In this document: in pieces, positions 1 to 7,876 of the stretch
Layout of the letters: each line of letters begins with the position of its first letter
How positions within the stretch are numbered: the stretch's first letter is position 1
DNA from: an uncultured Gammaproteobacteria bacterium
GTDB taxonomy: Bacteria; Pseudomonadota; Gammaproteobacteria; GCA-002705445; GCA-002716945
NCBI GenBank assembly: GCA_902628335.1
Contig: CACOMO010000002.1
Coordinates: 62,001 to 126,000 of the forward strand
Reading direction: 5' to 3'
Length of the DNA: 64,000 bases
Notes under the pieces: model-generated
Told to the model about the DNA's origin: nothing
What the model saw: only the letters and a program-made list of their open reading frames with translations
Database searches by the model: none
Made by a program: the position numbers and the translations under genes

Positions 1-1012
1 CATATTTAGAAATATGCGATATCGCATCATCTAGAGACTTAACAATCTTAACTGCTAAAATTGGCCCTAAATATTCCCTATACCAGTCGCTCTCAAAAGC
101 AATCTTTGATTTAGGAAATATTTTCTTTATTTTTTTGCAACCTCTTATTTCAATACCCGAGTCTCTCAATGCCGATAATATCTCCGACGATTTCTTAATA
201 GAATATTTTTCATGTATAAGTAAAGTCTCTATGGCATTACAAACACCAAGTCTCTGCACCTTAGAATTTAACGAGACATTCAAAGCTACCTTATGATCGG
301 CATCTCTATCAATAAAAACATGACAATTACCATCTAAGTGTTTTATCATTGGAATTTTAGATTCTTGCATAATCATCTCAATAAGTGACTTTCCTCCTCT
401 AGGAATCACAACATCAATATGATCAGTTTTCTTTAATAAATATTTCAATGCTTGTCTATTTGTTGTCCTAACAAGTTGAACTAAATCACTACTCATATTC
501 GCCTTCTTTAGCGCAATCTCTATAAGTTTCACTAAATACTGGTTTGTATTCAACGTATCAGACCCACCTTTCAGGATAACTGAGTTCCCAGATTTTAAAC
601 ATAAACATGCAGCATCTATGGTTACATTAGGTCTAGATTCATATACTATCGCTATGGTTCCCAGAGGTACTCTCATTTGTGACAAATAAATCCCATTTTC
701 TAATTTAGTAGATTTTGTTTTTTTATAGAGGGGATCTGGTAGCTTGATTATGTGTCTTATACAATTTATCATCGATTTTATCCGATCAGAAGAAAGAGTC
801 ATCCTATCAATAAAGCTCTCAGAAAGTTTTTTTTTCTCTGCGACGATTAAATCTTTTTTATTATATGATATTATGCTTGATTGGTTCTGTTTTATTAATA
901 GACAAAGATTTTTCAACATAGCATTCCTTTGTCGTATGTCATAATCTCCAACATCTAAACGTGAGTTACGAGCTCTGTCACACATTTCATCTATAGATTT
1001 CTTAATATTCAT
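1..1012 (-). CDS. proA: Gamma-glutamyl phosphate reductase ProA (partial, 3' end beyond window)
   Basis: This gene is absent from the ORF track because it runs off the left edge. The reverse strand reads open from the ATG at 1012 to base 1, about 337 codons. ProA reduces gamma-glutamyl phosphate to glutamate semialdehyde with NADPH, the second step of proline synthesis in the cytoplasm. The translation shows the aldehyde-dehydrogenase-like motifs YESRPNVT and LKGG, and the catalytic cysteine context QRLGVCNAIET. It starts inside the end of holA (11 bp overlap), so the two are probably co-translated. The family is about 415 residues, so roughly 80 C-terminal residues lie outside the window. 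Confidence 0.95.
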   Translation of the reverse strand, partial: MNIKKSIDEMCDRARNSRLDVGDYDIRQRNAMLKNLCLLIKQNQSSIISYNKKDLIVAEKKKLSESFIDRMTLSSDRIKSMINCIRHIIKLPDPLYKKTKSTKLENGIYLSQMRVPLGTIAIVYESRPNVTIDAACLCLKSGNSVILKGGSDTLNTNQYLVKLIEIALKKANMSSDLVQLVRTTNRQALKYLLKKTDHIDVVIPRGGKSLIEMIMQESKIPMIKHLDGNCHVFIDRDADHKVALNVSLNSKVQRLGVCNAIETLLIHEKYSIKKSSEILSALRDSGIEIRGCKKIKKIFPKSKIAFESDWYREYLGPILAVKIVKSLDDAISHISKY

Positions 1013-2003
1013 ATACAAGTCTCTTTTCTATCATATCACGATGATGGGATGAAGTTAGCATTACTACTATCTCCTCGAAATTATCCCAAACATATGACAT
1101 TTCTGAATTGGATTTTATATATTTATCTAGCAAGAAACAATGCCTTATTAAGATCTCTAGAGACGAAGAACTAAACTGAGACATTACTTCATTATATTGT
1201 TTTTGTTTGAAACTTGGGATATAAGGTTTAGGAGATAAGTTTTGTTTTAGATATAGAAATTTCCTCACTTCACTCTGTAATAAATAAAGCACGTAGACTT
1301 CAGAGACATTTAAGTCTCTGAGGTGTCTTAATATTTTTAAGCTTCTGCCATGATTTTGATTCAGAATAGAATCTATCAGGTCAAATTCTGAGTATTTTGA
1401 TGTCTTGTGTACACTAGACAGATACTCGTCAACTCTTTCTGGTTTTAAAATCGACATTTTATAAATTTCTTGTGACATATTTGAAGTATTACCATCATGC
1501 ATCTCTTTAATTAATTCAAGTGACTTATTATCGTAACATATACCTGCAGAACTCAGTTTTGATTTTAACCACACATCTAAATTATTATTATTCAAAGGTC
1601 TTATTTCTATAGCCACATAGTGTTTATCAATAAAGTCTAAAAATTTATTTTTTTTAATTGAGGTGTTTGATTTCGTAAATTTCAATATAATAGTTACACC
1701 ATCTAGTAATTTTACATCTTGTATATAATCTGATAATTTTTTTGGTACAGATGAAGATACGATATTGATAATAATAACATCGTTGCGAGAAAATAAAGAT
1801 GAAGACTCACAATCATTCTTTATCTCTTCAAGTGATGAATCATTATCGACATAGTGAGTATTATAATTTGTCTCATCATCAAAGTTCTTTTTAAGTATCG
1901 ACTGCGTCTCGTTCATAAGATGGTACGGGTCTCCGTAAATTAGATATAGACGCGATTTAGGTATAGGATTATCATTCAAGATTTGGCTAAATGTTATTTT
2001 CAT
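1002..2003 (-). CDS. holA: DNA polymerase III delta subunit HolA
   Basis: The delta subunit is the wrench of the DnaX clamp loader; it opens the beta sliding clamp during replication. The product has the family's N-terminal nucleotide-binding-like fold (LYLIYGDPYHLMNE near the start) and a diverged middle domain. The track begins it at 2057, but the family start matches the internal methionine MKITFSQIL at 2003. That gives 333 residues, close to the usual 340, and leaves a 33 bp spacer to the divergent dehydrogenase gene. It overlaps proA downstream. In many gammaproteobacteria holA directly follows lptE; here the two lie 5.9 kb apart. Confidence 0.9.
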   Translation of the reverse strand: MKITFSQILNDNPIPKSRLYLIYGDPYHLMNETQSILKKNFDDETNYNTHYVDNDSSLEEIKNDCESSSLFSRNDVIIINIVSSSVPKKLSDYIQDVKLLDGVTIILKFTKSNTSIKKNKFLDFIDKHYVAIEIRPLNNNNLDVWLKSKLSSAGICYDNKSLELIKEMHDGNTSNMSQEIYKMSILKPERVDEYLSSVHKTSKYSEFDLIDSILNQNHGRSLKILRHLRDLNVSEVYVLYLLQSEVRKFLYLKQNLSPKPYIPSFKQKQYNEVMSQFSSSSLEILIRHCFLLDKYIKSNSEMSYVWDNFEEIVVMLTSSHHRDMIEKRLVYEY

Positions 2004-2023
2004 ATCAATAGACGAGTATTTCT

Positions 2024-2031
2024 TATACAAT
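2024..2031 (+). promoter_or_regulatory. Putative -10 element (TATACAAT) for the dehydrogenase gene
   Basis: The 33 bp between divergent holA and the dehydrogenase must hold both promoters. TATACAAT ends only 5 bases before the ATG at 2037, so transcription would begin at or next to the start codon. No Shine-Dalgarno-like purine run lies just upstream. No clear -35 is seen. Inferred from spacing only. Confidence 0.35.
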
Positions 2032-2036
2032 ATACC

Positions 2037-2927
2037 ATGGGAAAAAAAATATCTCATGATGAAATAGGTTTTATAGGTTTGGGTATCATGGGGAAACCTA
2101 TGATTATTAACCTCCTTAAATCAGGTTATAAAGTTAAATTCTTTGCCAGAAGAAAATCAGTGGCGAAAAATGTAAGAAGTAAAGGTGGGATTCAGTGTAG
2201 TTCCATCAGCAGCCTCGCCTCAACATGTAAGATTATTTTCTTAAATCTCACTGATGACAAAGCAATAAATGAAGTTGTTTTCGGCCAAAACAACATATTT
2301 GATAATATTCAACAAAAATCAACACTCATTGACATGAGCACAATATCTCCAGGTACATCTATAAAAATAGCGAAGAAATTAAAGAGGAAAAATTCATACA
2401 TTCTAGACTGTCCGGTCTCTGGAGGCGAGATTGGAGCTATTAATGCAAAACTCTCAATAATGGTAGGAGGTGATGAGAGGATCTATAAAAAAATGAGGTC
2501 TCTGCTATCTTGTCTTGGAGATAACATTACATATGTCGGAAAAAGCGGAAGTGGACAGATTGCGAAAGCTTGTAATCAAATTCTTGTTGCGCAGACAATT
2601 GTAGCTGTTAGTGAAATTCTCGCGCTAGCAAAAGAGACGAGGACTGACCCTGTTCTAGTGCAAAAAGCGCTCATGGGAGGCTTTGCATACAGCAAAATTC
2701 TTGATATACATGGCACCAGAATTATAAAAGGACATTTCAACCCTGGTTTTAAGTCTAAACTCCATTTAAAGGATATGAATATAGCAACGGGACTATGTAG
2801 AGAGTATGGGCTTACGTTAAATGGTGCTAAATACGCCAGAAGGATACTAAAAAAAGTAGTAAATGCGGATCATGGTAATCAAGACTCGTCCATTATGAGT
2901 AAAATTATTAAAAATCTTACAAAATAG
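2037..2927 (+). CDS. NAD(P)-dependent beta-hydroxyacid dehydrogenase (GarR/MmsB family)
   Basis: This is a member of the 3-hydroxyisobutyrate / 2-hydroxy-3-oxopropionate reductase family, which oxidises beta-hydroxyacids or reduces the matching semialdehydes. The Rossmann fingerprint GFIGLGIMGKP sits at residues 11-21, the substrate-binding signature CPVSGGEIGA around 120, and the catalytic-lysine motif GSGQIAKACNQ around 170. The start at 2037 (MGKKISHDE) is chosen over the track's 1983 because the earlier start would run through the start of holA; the result, 296 residues, is normal for the family. The exact substrate cannot be told from sequence, and glyoxylate/succinic semialdehyde reductase is also possible. 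Confidence 0.85.
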   Translation: MGKKISHDEIGFIGLGIMGKPMIINLLKSGYKVKFFARRKSVAKNVRSKGGIQCSSISSLASTCKIIFLNLTDDKAINEVVFGQNNIFDNIQQKSTLIDMSTISPGTSIKIAKKLKRKNSYILDCPVSGGEIGAINAKLSIMVGGDERIYKKMRSLLSCLGDNITYVGKSGSGQIAKACNQILVAQTIVAVSEILALAKETRTDPVLVQKALMGGFAYSKILDIHGTRIIKGHFNPGFKSKLHLKDMNIATGLCREYGLTLNGAKYARRILKKVVNADHGNQDSSIMSKIIKNLTK

Positions 2928-2957
2928 TGTTTAAAATACATAGACTTTGATTATAAT

Positions 2958-2968
2958 ATGATTATCAT
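2958..2968. promoter_or_regulatory. Palindrome ATGATTATCAT over the start of the Irr-like regulator gene
   Basis: A perfect 5-1-5 palindrome covers the start-codon region of the downstream Fur-superfamily gene. The same 11-mer forms the core of a longer palindrome upstream of the azoreductase gene at 54445-54459. It resembles half of the classical Fur box (runs of NATWAT units). Autoregulation is an inference. Confidence 0.4.
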
Positions 2969-3362
2969 GAAATTCGTTGAATTCTTAAAAGAGAATGGTA
3001 TCACTCCAACTAAGCAAAGGGTGGAGTTGGCAGAAATAATTTTTAGAGAAAATCAGCACTTTACCACAGCAGATTTAATTGATACAGCCTCAAAAGCGGG
3101 GCTTGAAATATCACAAGCCACTATTTACAACACTCTTTATCTTTTTGAGAAAAAGAATATTTTGAAGACTATTGATCTACAAAATGATTGTAAATTTTAT
3201 GATACTAATTTATCTCCACATCACCATATTTATAATACATCAACAAATCTACTTACAGATATCAGAGAGGAAGAAATCAACTTTTCTAAACTTCCAAACC
3301 TTCCGAAATCTCTAGTTATTGAAAAAACTGAAGTTCTGATAAAAGTTAAAAATAAAGACTAG
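2967..3362 (+). CDS. Fur-superfamily transcriptional regulator, Irr-like
   Basis: The product is a 131-residue winged-helix regulator (or 134 from an ATG at 2958). The N-terminal DNA-binding domain shows TPTKQRVELAEII and the recognition-helix region SQATIYNTLYLFE. The dimerisation domain carries HHHIYNTSTNLL, where classical Fur has cysteines next to the HHH; this form lacks CxxC zinc sites, as Irr proteins do. Irr responds to haem or iron status and is known mainly from alphaproteobacteria. The gene converges on, and overlaps by 4 bp, the DUF3501 gene that ends the rubrerythrin operon, so it may regulate that operon. Assignment to Irr rather than PerR or Fur rests on the HHH context. Confidence 0.75.
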   Translation: MKFVEFLKENGITPTKQRVELAEIIFRENQHFTTADLIDTASKAGLEISQATIYNTLYLFEKKNILKTIDLQNDCKFYDTNLSPHHHIYNTSTNLLTDIREEEINFSKLPNLPKSLVIEKTEVLIKVKNKD

Positions 3363-3940
3363 TCAAAATCAGCCATTAAAGATCTAGTAATATCATCTGT
3401 TAATTCACTGCATAGCTCATACTCTGAGTGACTTATCCCAATATTAATCTTAGTAGCAGTTTTGAGTAATTCAATATATTTGACATCAAATTGAAATCTC
3501 AGGAAATGTACTGCAGAAGTTTTTCTCTCATTGGACCTATCAAGATCTTCGTCAGAAATAGCAAAAACTCGTTTATGATTATTAGCAGATATCCAAACTT
3601 CATTTTCTATGCCGTTAAGCTTCATTAACATTTGTTTTCTTTGAATAACATTAGGATACATTATTAACATTGTAGCTTTTAAGTTATTTCCATCTGGTAT
3701 CAACGGGTTATATGCATTCAGTTCCTCTTGTACGTCGACTTTTTTGGTTATTCTCTCTATTCTCAGCATTTCTTGTACTTGATAATGTATTGTCGTGAAA
3801 TCCTCAAAAAGAAGGATGATATTTTCTCCGATCGTTACAGATCGACGTTTTTTATGATTAATGGCGTTGGTTTTTATTTGTTCCCGTTGTTTTTCGTAAT
3901 CTTTTAATGAGAGCAAACTGTTATACGTTAGGATTTTCAT
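3359..3940 (-). CDS. DUF3501 family protein
   Basis: A 193-residue soluble protein of unknown biochemical function. The DUF3501 hallmark is the region LLFEDFTTIHYQVQEMLRIER near residues 43-63 and a second conserved block around RFQFD. Family members are usually encoded with a rubrerythrin and a heterodisulfide-reductase-like Fe-S protein, and that is the case here: it is the last gene of that operon, 14 bp after the Fe-S gene. A role in iron or peroxide defence is inferred only from that association. There is no signal peptide or membrane segment. Confidence 0.75.
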   Translation of the reverse strand: MKILTYNSLLSLKDYEKQREQIKTNAINHKKRRSVTIGENIILLFEDFTTIHYQVQEMLRIERITKKVDVQEELNAYNPLIPDGNNLKATMLIMYPNVIQRKQMLMKLNGIENEVWISANNHKRVFAISDEDLDRSNERKTSAVHFLRFQFDVKYIELLKTATKINIGISHSEYELCSELTDDITRSLMADFD

Positions 3941-3954
3941 TATCTCCTCTTTTG

Positions 3955-5286
3955 TTAATTAATCCCATATGCATTTTTAATAAGTGTAATTGGATGATTG
4001 GAAACGTGATTTTTACTTGATATATTAGCTATATGATTCCCAGCTAAAGAGCAGTCACTAATAAATTTTGGGTAATTTCCTGAATCCAATGCTTTAATAA
4101 TTGGTCTTGCTAGCTTAACAGATATTTTATGTGTCTCTTCCTTCACTCCATAGGTGCCATCATGCCCAGAACATTTCTCTAAAGCCTCGACATTCGTATC
4201 TGGCACAAGTTCTAGTACTTTCTTTGTTAATAGTCCAAAATTTTGAACCCGTTGATGGCATGCAACCTGATAAAAGACCGATCCTAACCCTTTTTTAAAA
4301 TCCATTTTAAGCATCCCTGATTTATGCAAAAAGAATAAATACTCAAATGGGTCATAAATTGATTCAGCAATTCTTTTCAAATCTATATTTTCAGGGAACA
4401 TCAGAGGGAGTTCCTGTTTAAACATTAAAACACATGACGGTACAGGGGCTATTATCTTAAAACCGTTTTGAATATATTTAGTTAATTCTTTAGAATTAGA
4501 TTTCATGAAAGATTCAACTTTTTCGAGATCACCTAACTCTAGTTTTGGCATACCGCAACAATTATCTTTTTTGATAATCTGAACAGACACATTATTATGT
4601 TTAAGCACTAAAGATAAATCTTCTATTATCTCTGGTTGATTATAATTATGGTAACAAGTAGTGTATATAGCAACTTTATTATCTGTTCCAGAAATATAAT
4701 CAAGTCGTGAGGCCATAGATTTTGCTGTAGTAGATGTAAACACTGGTAACTTGGCATTTATGTGTATATGCAATAATCTTGAGAGTATCTTCCTGAAAAA
4801 TGAGAGCTTAGTAAAATAATTCACGATCGGTGCAAAAATTCTATTTGCAAATATTTTACCAAGCAAGTCAGTAGATGTTAGGATTCTATCTCGAAACGAT
4901 ATTCTTTTTTTATTAAACTTAATTGTCTTAGCACGTAGCATTAGGTGTGGAAAATCTATTTCCCACTCATGAGGTGGGACATAGGGACATTTTGTTAAGA
5001 AACAGAGATCGCATAAGTAGCAGTGGTTAACAACCTCTTCAAATTGAGAATATTCAACACCATCTACTTCGAAAGTCTCAGATTCATCGATAAGATCAAA
5101 TAATGAGGGGAAAGATTTACATAAACTGACACACCTTCTACATCCATGGCATGCATCTGCGACTCTCCTTAATTCTTTCTCAAACAAATCCTCATTTAGA
5201 TAATCAGGATTTTTCCAGTCAACATTATGGCGAACCGGTCTCTCTAAACCACCTTCCATTCTCTCTCCCATTAGTACACTCCCCAT
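3955..5286 (-). CDS. Fe-S oxidoreductase, heterodisulfide-reductase/GlpC-like (CCG domain)
   Basis: A 443-residue iron-sulfur protein. Two N-terminal 4Fe-4S motifs are visible: CHGCRRCVSLCKSFP near residue 46 and CYLCDLCFLTKCPY near residue 90. Two C-terminal cysteine-rich CCG-type domains follow, with CCGMPK, ACHQRVQNFG and CSGHDG. Such proteins move electrons or act on disulfides; the true partner is unknown. It lies between rubrerythrin (21 bp gap) and DUF3501 (14 bp gap), suggesting it supplies electrons to the rubrerythrin. Several methionines near the N-terminus (residues 1, 6, 10) could be the start. Confidence 0.8.
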   Translation of the reverse strand: MGSVLMGERMEGGLERPVRHNVDWKNPDYLNEDLFEKELRRVADACHGCRRCVSLCKSFPSLFDLIDESETFEVDGVEYSQFEEVVNHCYLCDLCFLTKCPYVPPHEWEIDFPHLMLRAKTIKFNKKRISFRDRILTSTDLLGKIFANRIFAPIVNYFTKLSFFRKILSRLLHIHINAKLPVFTSTTAKSMASRLDYISGTDNKVAIYTTCYHNYNQPEIIEDLSLVLKHNNVSVQIIKKDNCCGMPKLELGDLEKVESFMKSNSKELTKYIQNGFKIIAPVPSCVLMFKQELPLMFPENIDLKRIAESIYDPFEYLFFLHKSGMLKMDFKKGLGSVFYQVACHQRVQNFGLLTKKVLELVPDTNVEALEKCSGHDGTYGVKEETHKISVKLARPIIKALDSGNYPKFISDCSLAGNHIANISSKNHVSNHPITLIKNAYGIN

Positions 5287-5307
5287 CTAAGAGAGTATTC
5301 ATAAAAA

Positions 5308-5727
5308 CTATACGAGTGCTTCTAGCGCTTTTGCAAATCTGTTAGCATGAGAACGTTCAGCTTTAGCAAGTGTCTCAAACCAATCAGCAATTTCATCGAA
5401 ACCCTCATCTCTTGCAGTTTTAGCCATCCCGGGATACATATCAGTATATTCATGTGTTTCTCCAGCTATTGCGGCCTTGAGATTAGATTCGCTGTCACCA
5501 ATTGGCTCACCTGTTGCAGGATCACCGCATTCTTTTTCAAGATATTCTAAGTGTCCATGTGCATGACCAGTTTCCCCCTCTGCAGTTGACCGAAAGACGG
5601 TTGCAACGTCATTTTGCCCTTCTACATCAGCCTTTGCAGCAAAGTATAAATATCTTCTATTTGCTTGAGACTCCCCTGCAAAAGCATCTTTTAAATTTTG
5701 TTCAGTTTTAGAACCCTTTAAACTCAT
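5308..5727 (-). CDS. Rubrerythrin family protein (no rubredoxin domain)
   Basis: A 139-residue ferritin-like diiron protein that likely reduces hydrogen peroxide. The two-helix-pair pattern of ligands is present: [10 protein letters not shown] near residue 19, [11 protein letters not shown] near 50, [11 protein letters not shown] near 90 and [10 protein letters not shown] near 120. The C-terminal rubredoxin domain of classical rubrerythrin is missing, so electrons must come from another protein, plausibly the Fe-S oxidoreductase next in the operon. It is the first gene of a three-gene operon and has an iron-box-like palindrome 41 bp upstream of its start. Confidence 0.9.
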   Translation of the reverse strand: MSLKGSKTEQNLKDAFAGESQANRRYLYFAAKADVEGQNDVATVFRSTAEGETGHAHGHLEYLEKECGDPATGEPIGDSESNLKAAIAGETHEYTDMYPGMAKTARDEGFDEIADWFETLAKAERSHANRFAKALEALV

Positions 5728-5767
5728 AATTCTCTCCCAAAAACTACACTGTTTTTTGTAAGTCTAT

Positions 5768-5782
5768 TTAGAATGATTCTAA
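5768..5782. promoter_or_regulatory. Irr/ICE-like palindrome TTAGAATGATTCTAA upstream of rubrerythrin
   Basis: A perfect 7-1-7 inverted repeat, 41-55 bp upstream of the rubrerythrin ATG, where a repressor would overlap the promoter. From memory, it resembles the TTAGAA-type inverted repeats described as Irr boxes (iron control elements). An Irr-like regulator gene lies at the other end of the operon. The binding protein is inferred, not shown. Confidence 0.55.
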
Positions 5783-5863
5783 TTTTATTTATAATAGTTG
5801 TCAACCGAAATATGTTAAACTGGAACAACGTATTCATAATCAATATCAAACAGGAGTATTCGT

Positions 5864-6859
5864 ATCTTATTTGATCTCTATAAAAAATTTATCTTCTTAC
5901 TGCCACCTGAGATGTCCCATAATGTAAGTTTAAGAGCTGCAGATTTTCTTTATAAATATCTTCTAAAAAATAATCAAAAAGACCAGAAAATTATTAAATT
6001 GATGGGGATAAACTTTGCAGGAGAGCTAGGTTTAGCTGCTGGGTTTGACAAAAACGGTGATTATCTTAATTTTAGCAATAATATAGGCCTAGGATTCATC
6101 GAACTCGGAACAGTGACTCCAAGAGCTCAGTATGGTAACAAAAAACCAAGGGTTTATAGGTTGTCAAATGATATGGCGATTGTAAATCACCTTGGATTTA
6201 ATAACAAAGGAGTCTTATACTTAAAGAATAAACTTAAATCTTTCGAGAGAAAAATCCCTATAGGAGTAAACGTTGGCAAAAATTCTTCAACTAGTCTTGA
6301 ATCTGCACATGAAGATTACAATTATTGTATAAGAGAGATTTTTGATGTTTGTGATTACATTACGCTTAATATATCATCCCCAAACACAAAAGATCTGAGG
6401 GAGCTTCATACAAAAAAATATCTCAATGACTTTCTGTACAAAGTCAAACGATGCTGTGACGAATTATCTAAGAAGAATAAAAAGAATATTCCAATTTTAT
6501 TGAAAATATCGCCAGATCATGATGAAAAAAAGATTGAAGAACTTTGTAGAATTATAGATATTCATGAAATCCAAGGGGTAATTTTAACTAATACGTCTGT
6601 GGACAAATCTCTGTTGTCTACAAGGAAACACGATCATACTAATGGAGGAGTAAGCGGACTTCCACTTTTAAAAAAGTCAACTAAGATGATAGAAGTCTGC
6701 AAAAAATGGTTACATACAGATACAGTTATAGTTGGATGTGGCGGCATTATGTCTAAGTCAGATGCAGATGATAAATTAAGAGCTGGAGCAAACCTTCTTC
6801 AGGTTTATACTGGTCTGGTTTATAAAGGTTTGCAGCTAATCAAACAAATTAATAATTAA
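5864..6859 (+). CDS. pyrD: Dihydroorotate dehydrogenase (quinone), class 2, with probable ATC start
   Basis: PyrD oxidises dihydroorotate to orotate at the inner membrane, passing electrons to quinone (pyrimidine synthesis). Motifs include GLAAGFDKNGD, ELGTVTPRAQYGN, HLGFNNKG, NISSPNTKDLR and the C-terminal GCGGI. The track begins at the ATG at 5912, but in-frame codons upstream read ILFDLYKKFIFLLPPE, which aligns residue for residue with the start of E. coli PyrD (MYYPFVRKALFQLDPE, from memory). No ATG, GTG or TTG is in frame there. AGGAG at 5852-5856 lies 7 bases before ATC 5864. The homology-based product has 331 residues against the usual 336. A sequencing error is the alternative. Confidence 0.85.
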   Translation: MLFDLYKKFIFLLPPEMSHNVSLRAADFLYKYLLKNNQKDQKIIKLMGINFAGELGLAAGFDKNGDYLNFSNNIGLGFIELGTVTPRAQYGNKKPRVYRLSNDMAIVNHLGFNNKGVLYLKNKLKSFERKIPIGVNVGKNSSTSLESAHEDYNYCIREIFDVCDYITLNISSPNTKDLRELHTKKYLNDFLYKVKRCCDELSKKNKKNIPILLKISPDHDEKKIEELCRIIDIHEIQGVILTNTSVDKSLLSTRKHDHTNGGVSGLPLLKKSTKMIEVCKKWLHTDTVIVGCGGIMSKSDADDKLRAGANLLQVYTGLVYKGLQLIKQINN

Positions 6860-7140
6860 CTTGGTTTCCAAATTCCAAAAGCCTCTTTAGATTCATTACT
6901 AGCTGGCTCTGGTGATACTCCCTGAGTTTGTTGATCATATACGTATTTTGTAAAATCAAGAATCTGTTTTAATATCTCCTCTTGTTGATCAGGTGGTAAA
7001 TTTGAGGTTGCCACTATGGATCCCACAATTGCTGACAAATATTGTGCAGCTAAAATTGGATCTTGATTAGCTGACTCATAATCAATTAATACTTTTTGAA
7101 TATTTTTAATCAACTCAGGTTTTAAAACTATTTCTGTCAT
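6856..7140 (-). CDS. Conserved-looking small protein of unknown function
   Basis: A 94-residue soluble, acidic protein I do not recognise. It looks helical, with a Gln/Glu-rich middle (PPDQQEEILKQIL) and a Pro/Ser-rich tail ending FGIWKPS. There is no signal peptide or membrane segment. It converges on pyrD, overlapping its stop by 4 bp, and diverges from the hydrolase gene with a 38 bp gap. The clean packing on both sides and a good reading frame support a real gene. Confidence 0.6.
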   Translation of the reverse strand: MTEIVLKPELIKNIQKVLIDYESANQDPILAAQYLSAIVGSIVATSNLPPDQQEEILKQILDFTKYVYDQQTQGVSPEPASNESKEAFGIWKPS

Positions 7141-7178
7141 GTTTGTACTATAACATAAAATAAGATTATACTCATACT

Positions 7179-7874
7179 ATGATTAAAATAAAAAAGCCAT
7201 ATAAGATAACGACCTTTGAGAGTGGTCCAATGGCGAATTTCATTTATTTAATAGAGGATATTGCTTCTAAGAAGTGTGCTTTAATTGATCCTGCATGGAA
7301 TTTGACGGAGATTTTTGAGTATATACAACAAAAAAGTTTGTCTCTTGAGAGAATACTTCTCACTCATAGTCATAATGATCATGTTAATGCAATAGACGAA
7401 GTTCTGAACGACTATGATGTACCTATAAATATTAATCATGATGAACATGTTTTTTGGGGGAAAAAATATGATAACTTTGATTTGAACTATGGTGGTGATT
7501 TGATTTATCTAGGTGATACAGTAATTAAATGTATTCATACGCCTGGACATACACCAGGGTCTACATGTTATTACATAGATGATGATCTAATTGCAGGTGA
7601 TACCTTATTTGTATTTGGTTGTGGTCGTTGCGATCTTCATGGTGGTGATCCAGAATTAATGTATAAATCGCTGATTCAAATACGCGAGAGTTTAAACAGT
7701 AATACATTGATCCTCCCGGGCCACAATTATTCCACAAAAAAAACATCGATACTCAAAGATGAAATCATACATAACCCTTTTTTTCATTTTGATAGCCTTA
7801 ATGAATTCGTAGAATATAGAATGGTAACTCACGATCAGATAAGGTCATCACCTTATGGACCTGTTACAAAATAA
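7179..7874 (+). CDS. Metallo-beta-lactamase-fold hydrolase (glyoxalase II-like, YcbL type)
   Basis: A 231-residue MBL-fold enzyme. The zinc motif THSHNDH is near residues 61-67, with HTPGHTPGS near 112, GDTLFVFGCGRCD near 143 and the last histidine motif LPGHN near 180. This layout matches hydroxyacylglutathione hydrolase relatives of the YcbL branch, which cleave S-lactoylglutathione or other thioesters. It is shorter than GloB (about 250) and lacks its full substrate domain, so the substrate is uncertain. It converges on lptE, with only 2 bases between the stops. Confidence 0.8.
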   Translation: MIKIKKPYKITTFESGPMANFIYLIEDIASKKCALIDPAWNLTEIFEYIQQKSLSLERILLTHSHNDHVNAIDEVLNDYDVPININHDEHVFWGKKYDNFDLNYGGDLIYLGDTVIKCIHTPGHTPGSTCYYIDDDLIAGDTLFVFGCGRCDLHGGDPELMYKSLIQIRESLNSNTLILPGHNYSTKKTSILKDEIIHNPFFHFDSLNEFVEYRMVTHDQIRSSPYGPVTK

Positions 7875-7876
7875 AA

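Noticed and set aside
744-944. 66-residue plus-strand ORF at the left edge
   Set aside because: It lies entirely inside the open reverse frame that encodes ProA, whose motifs are clear.
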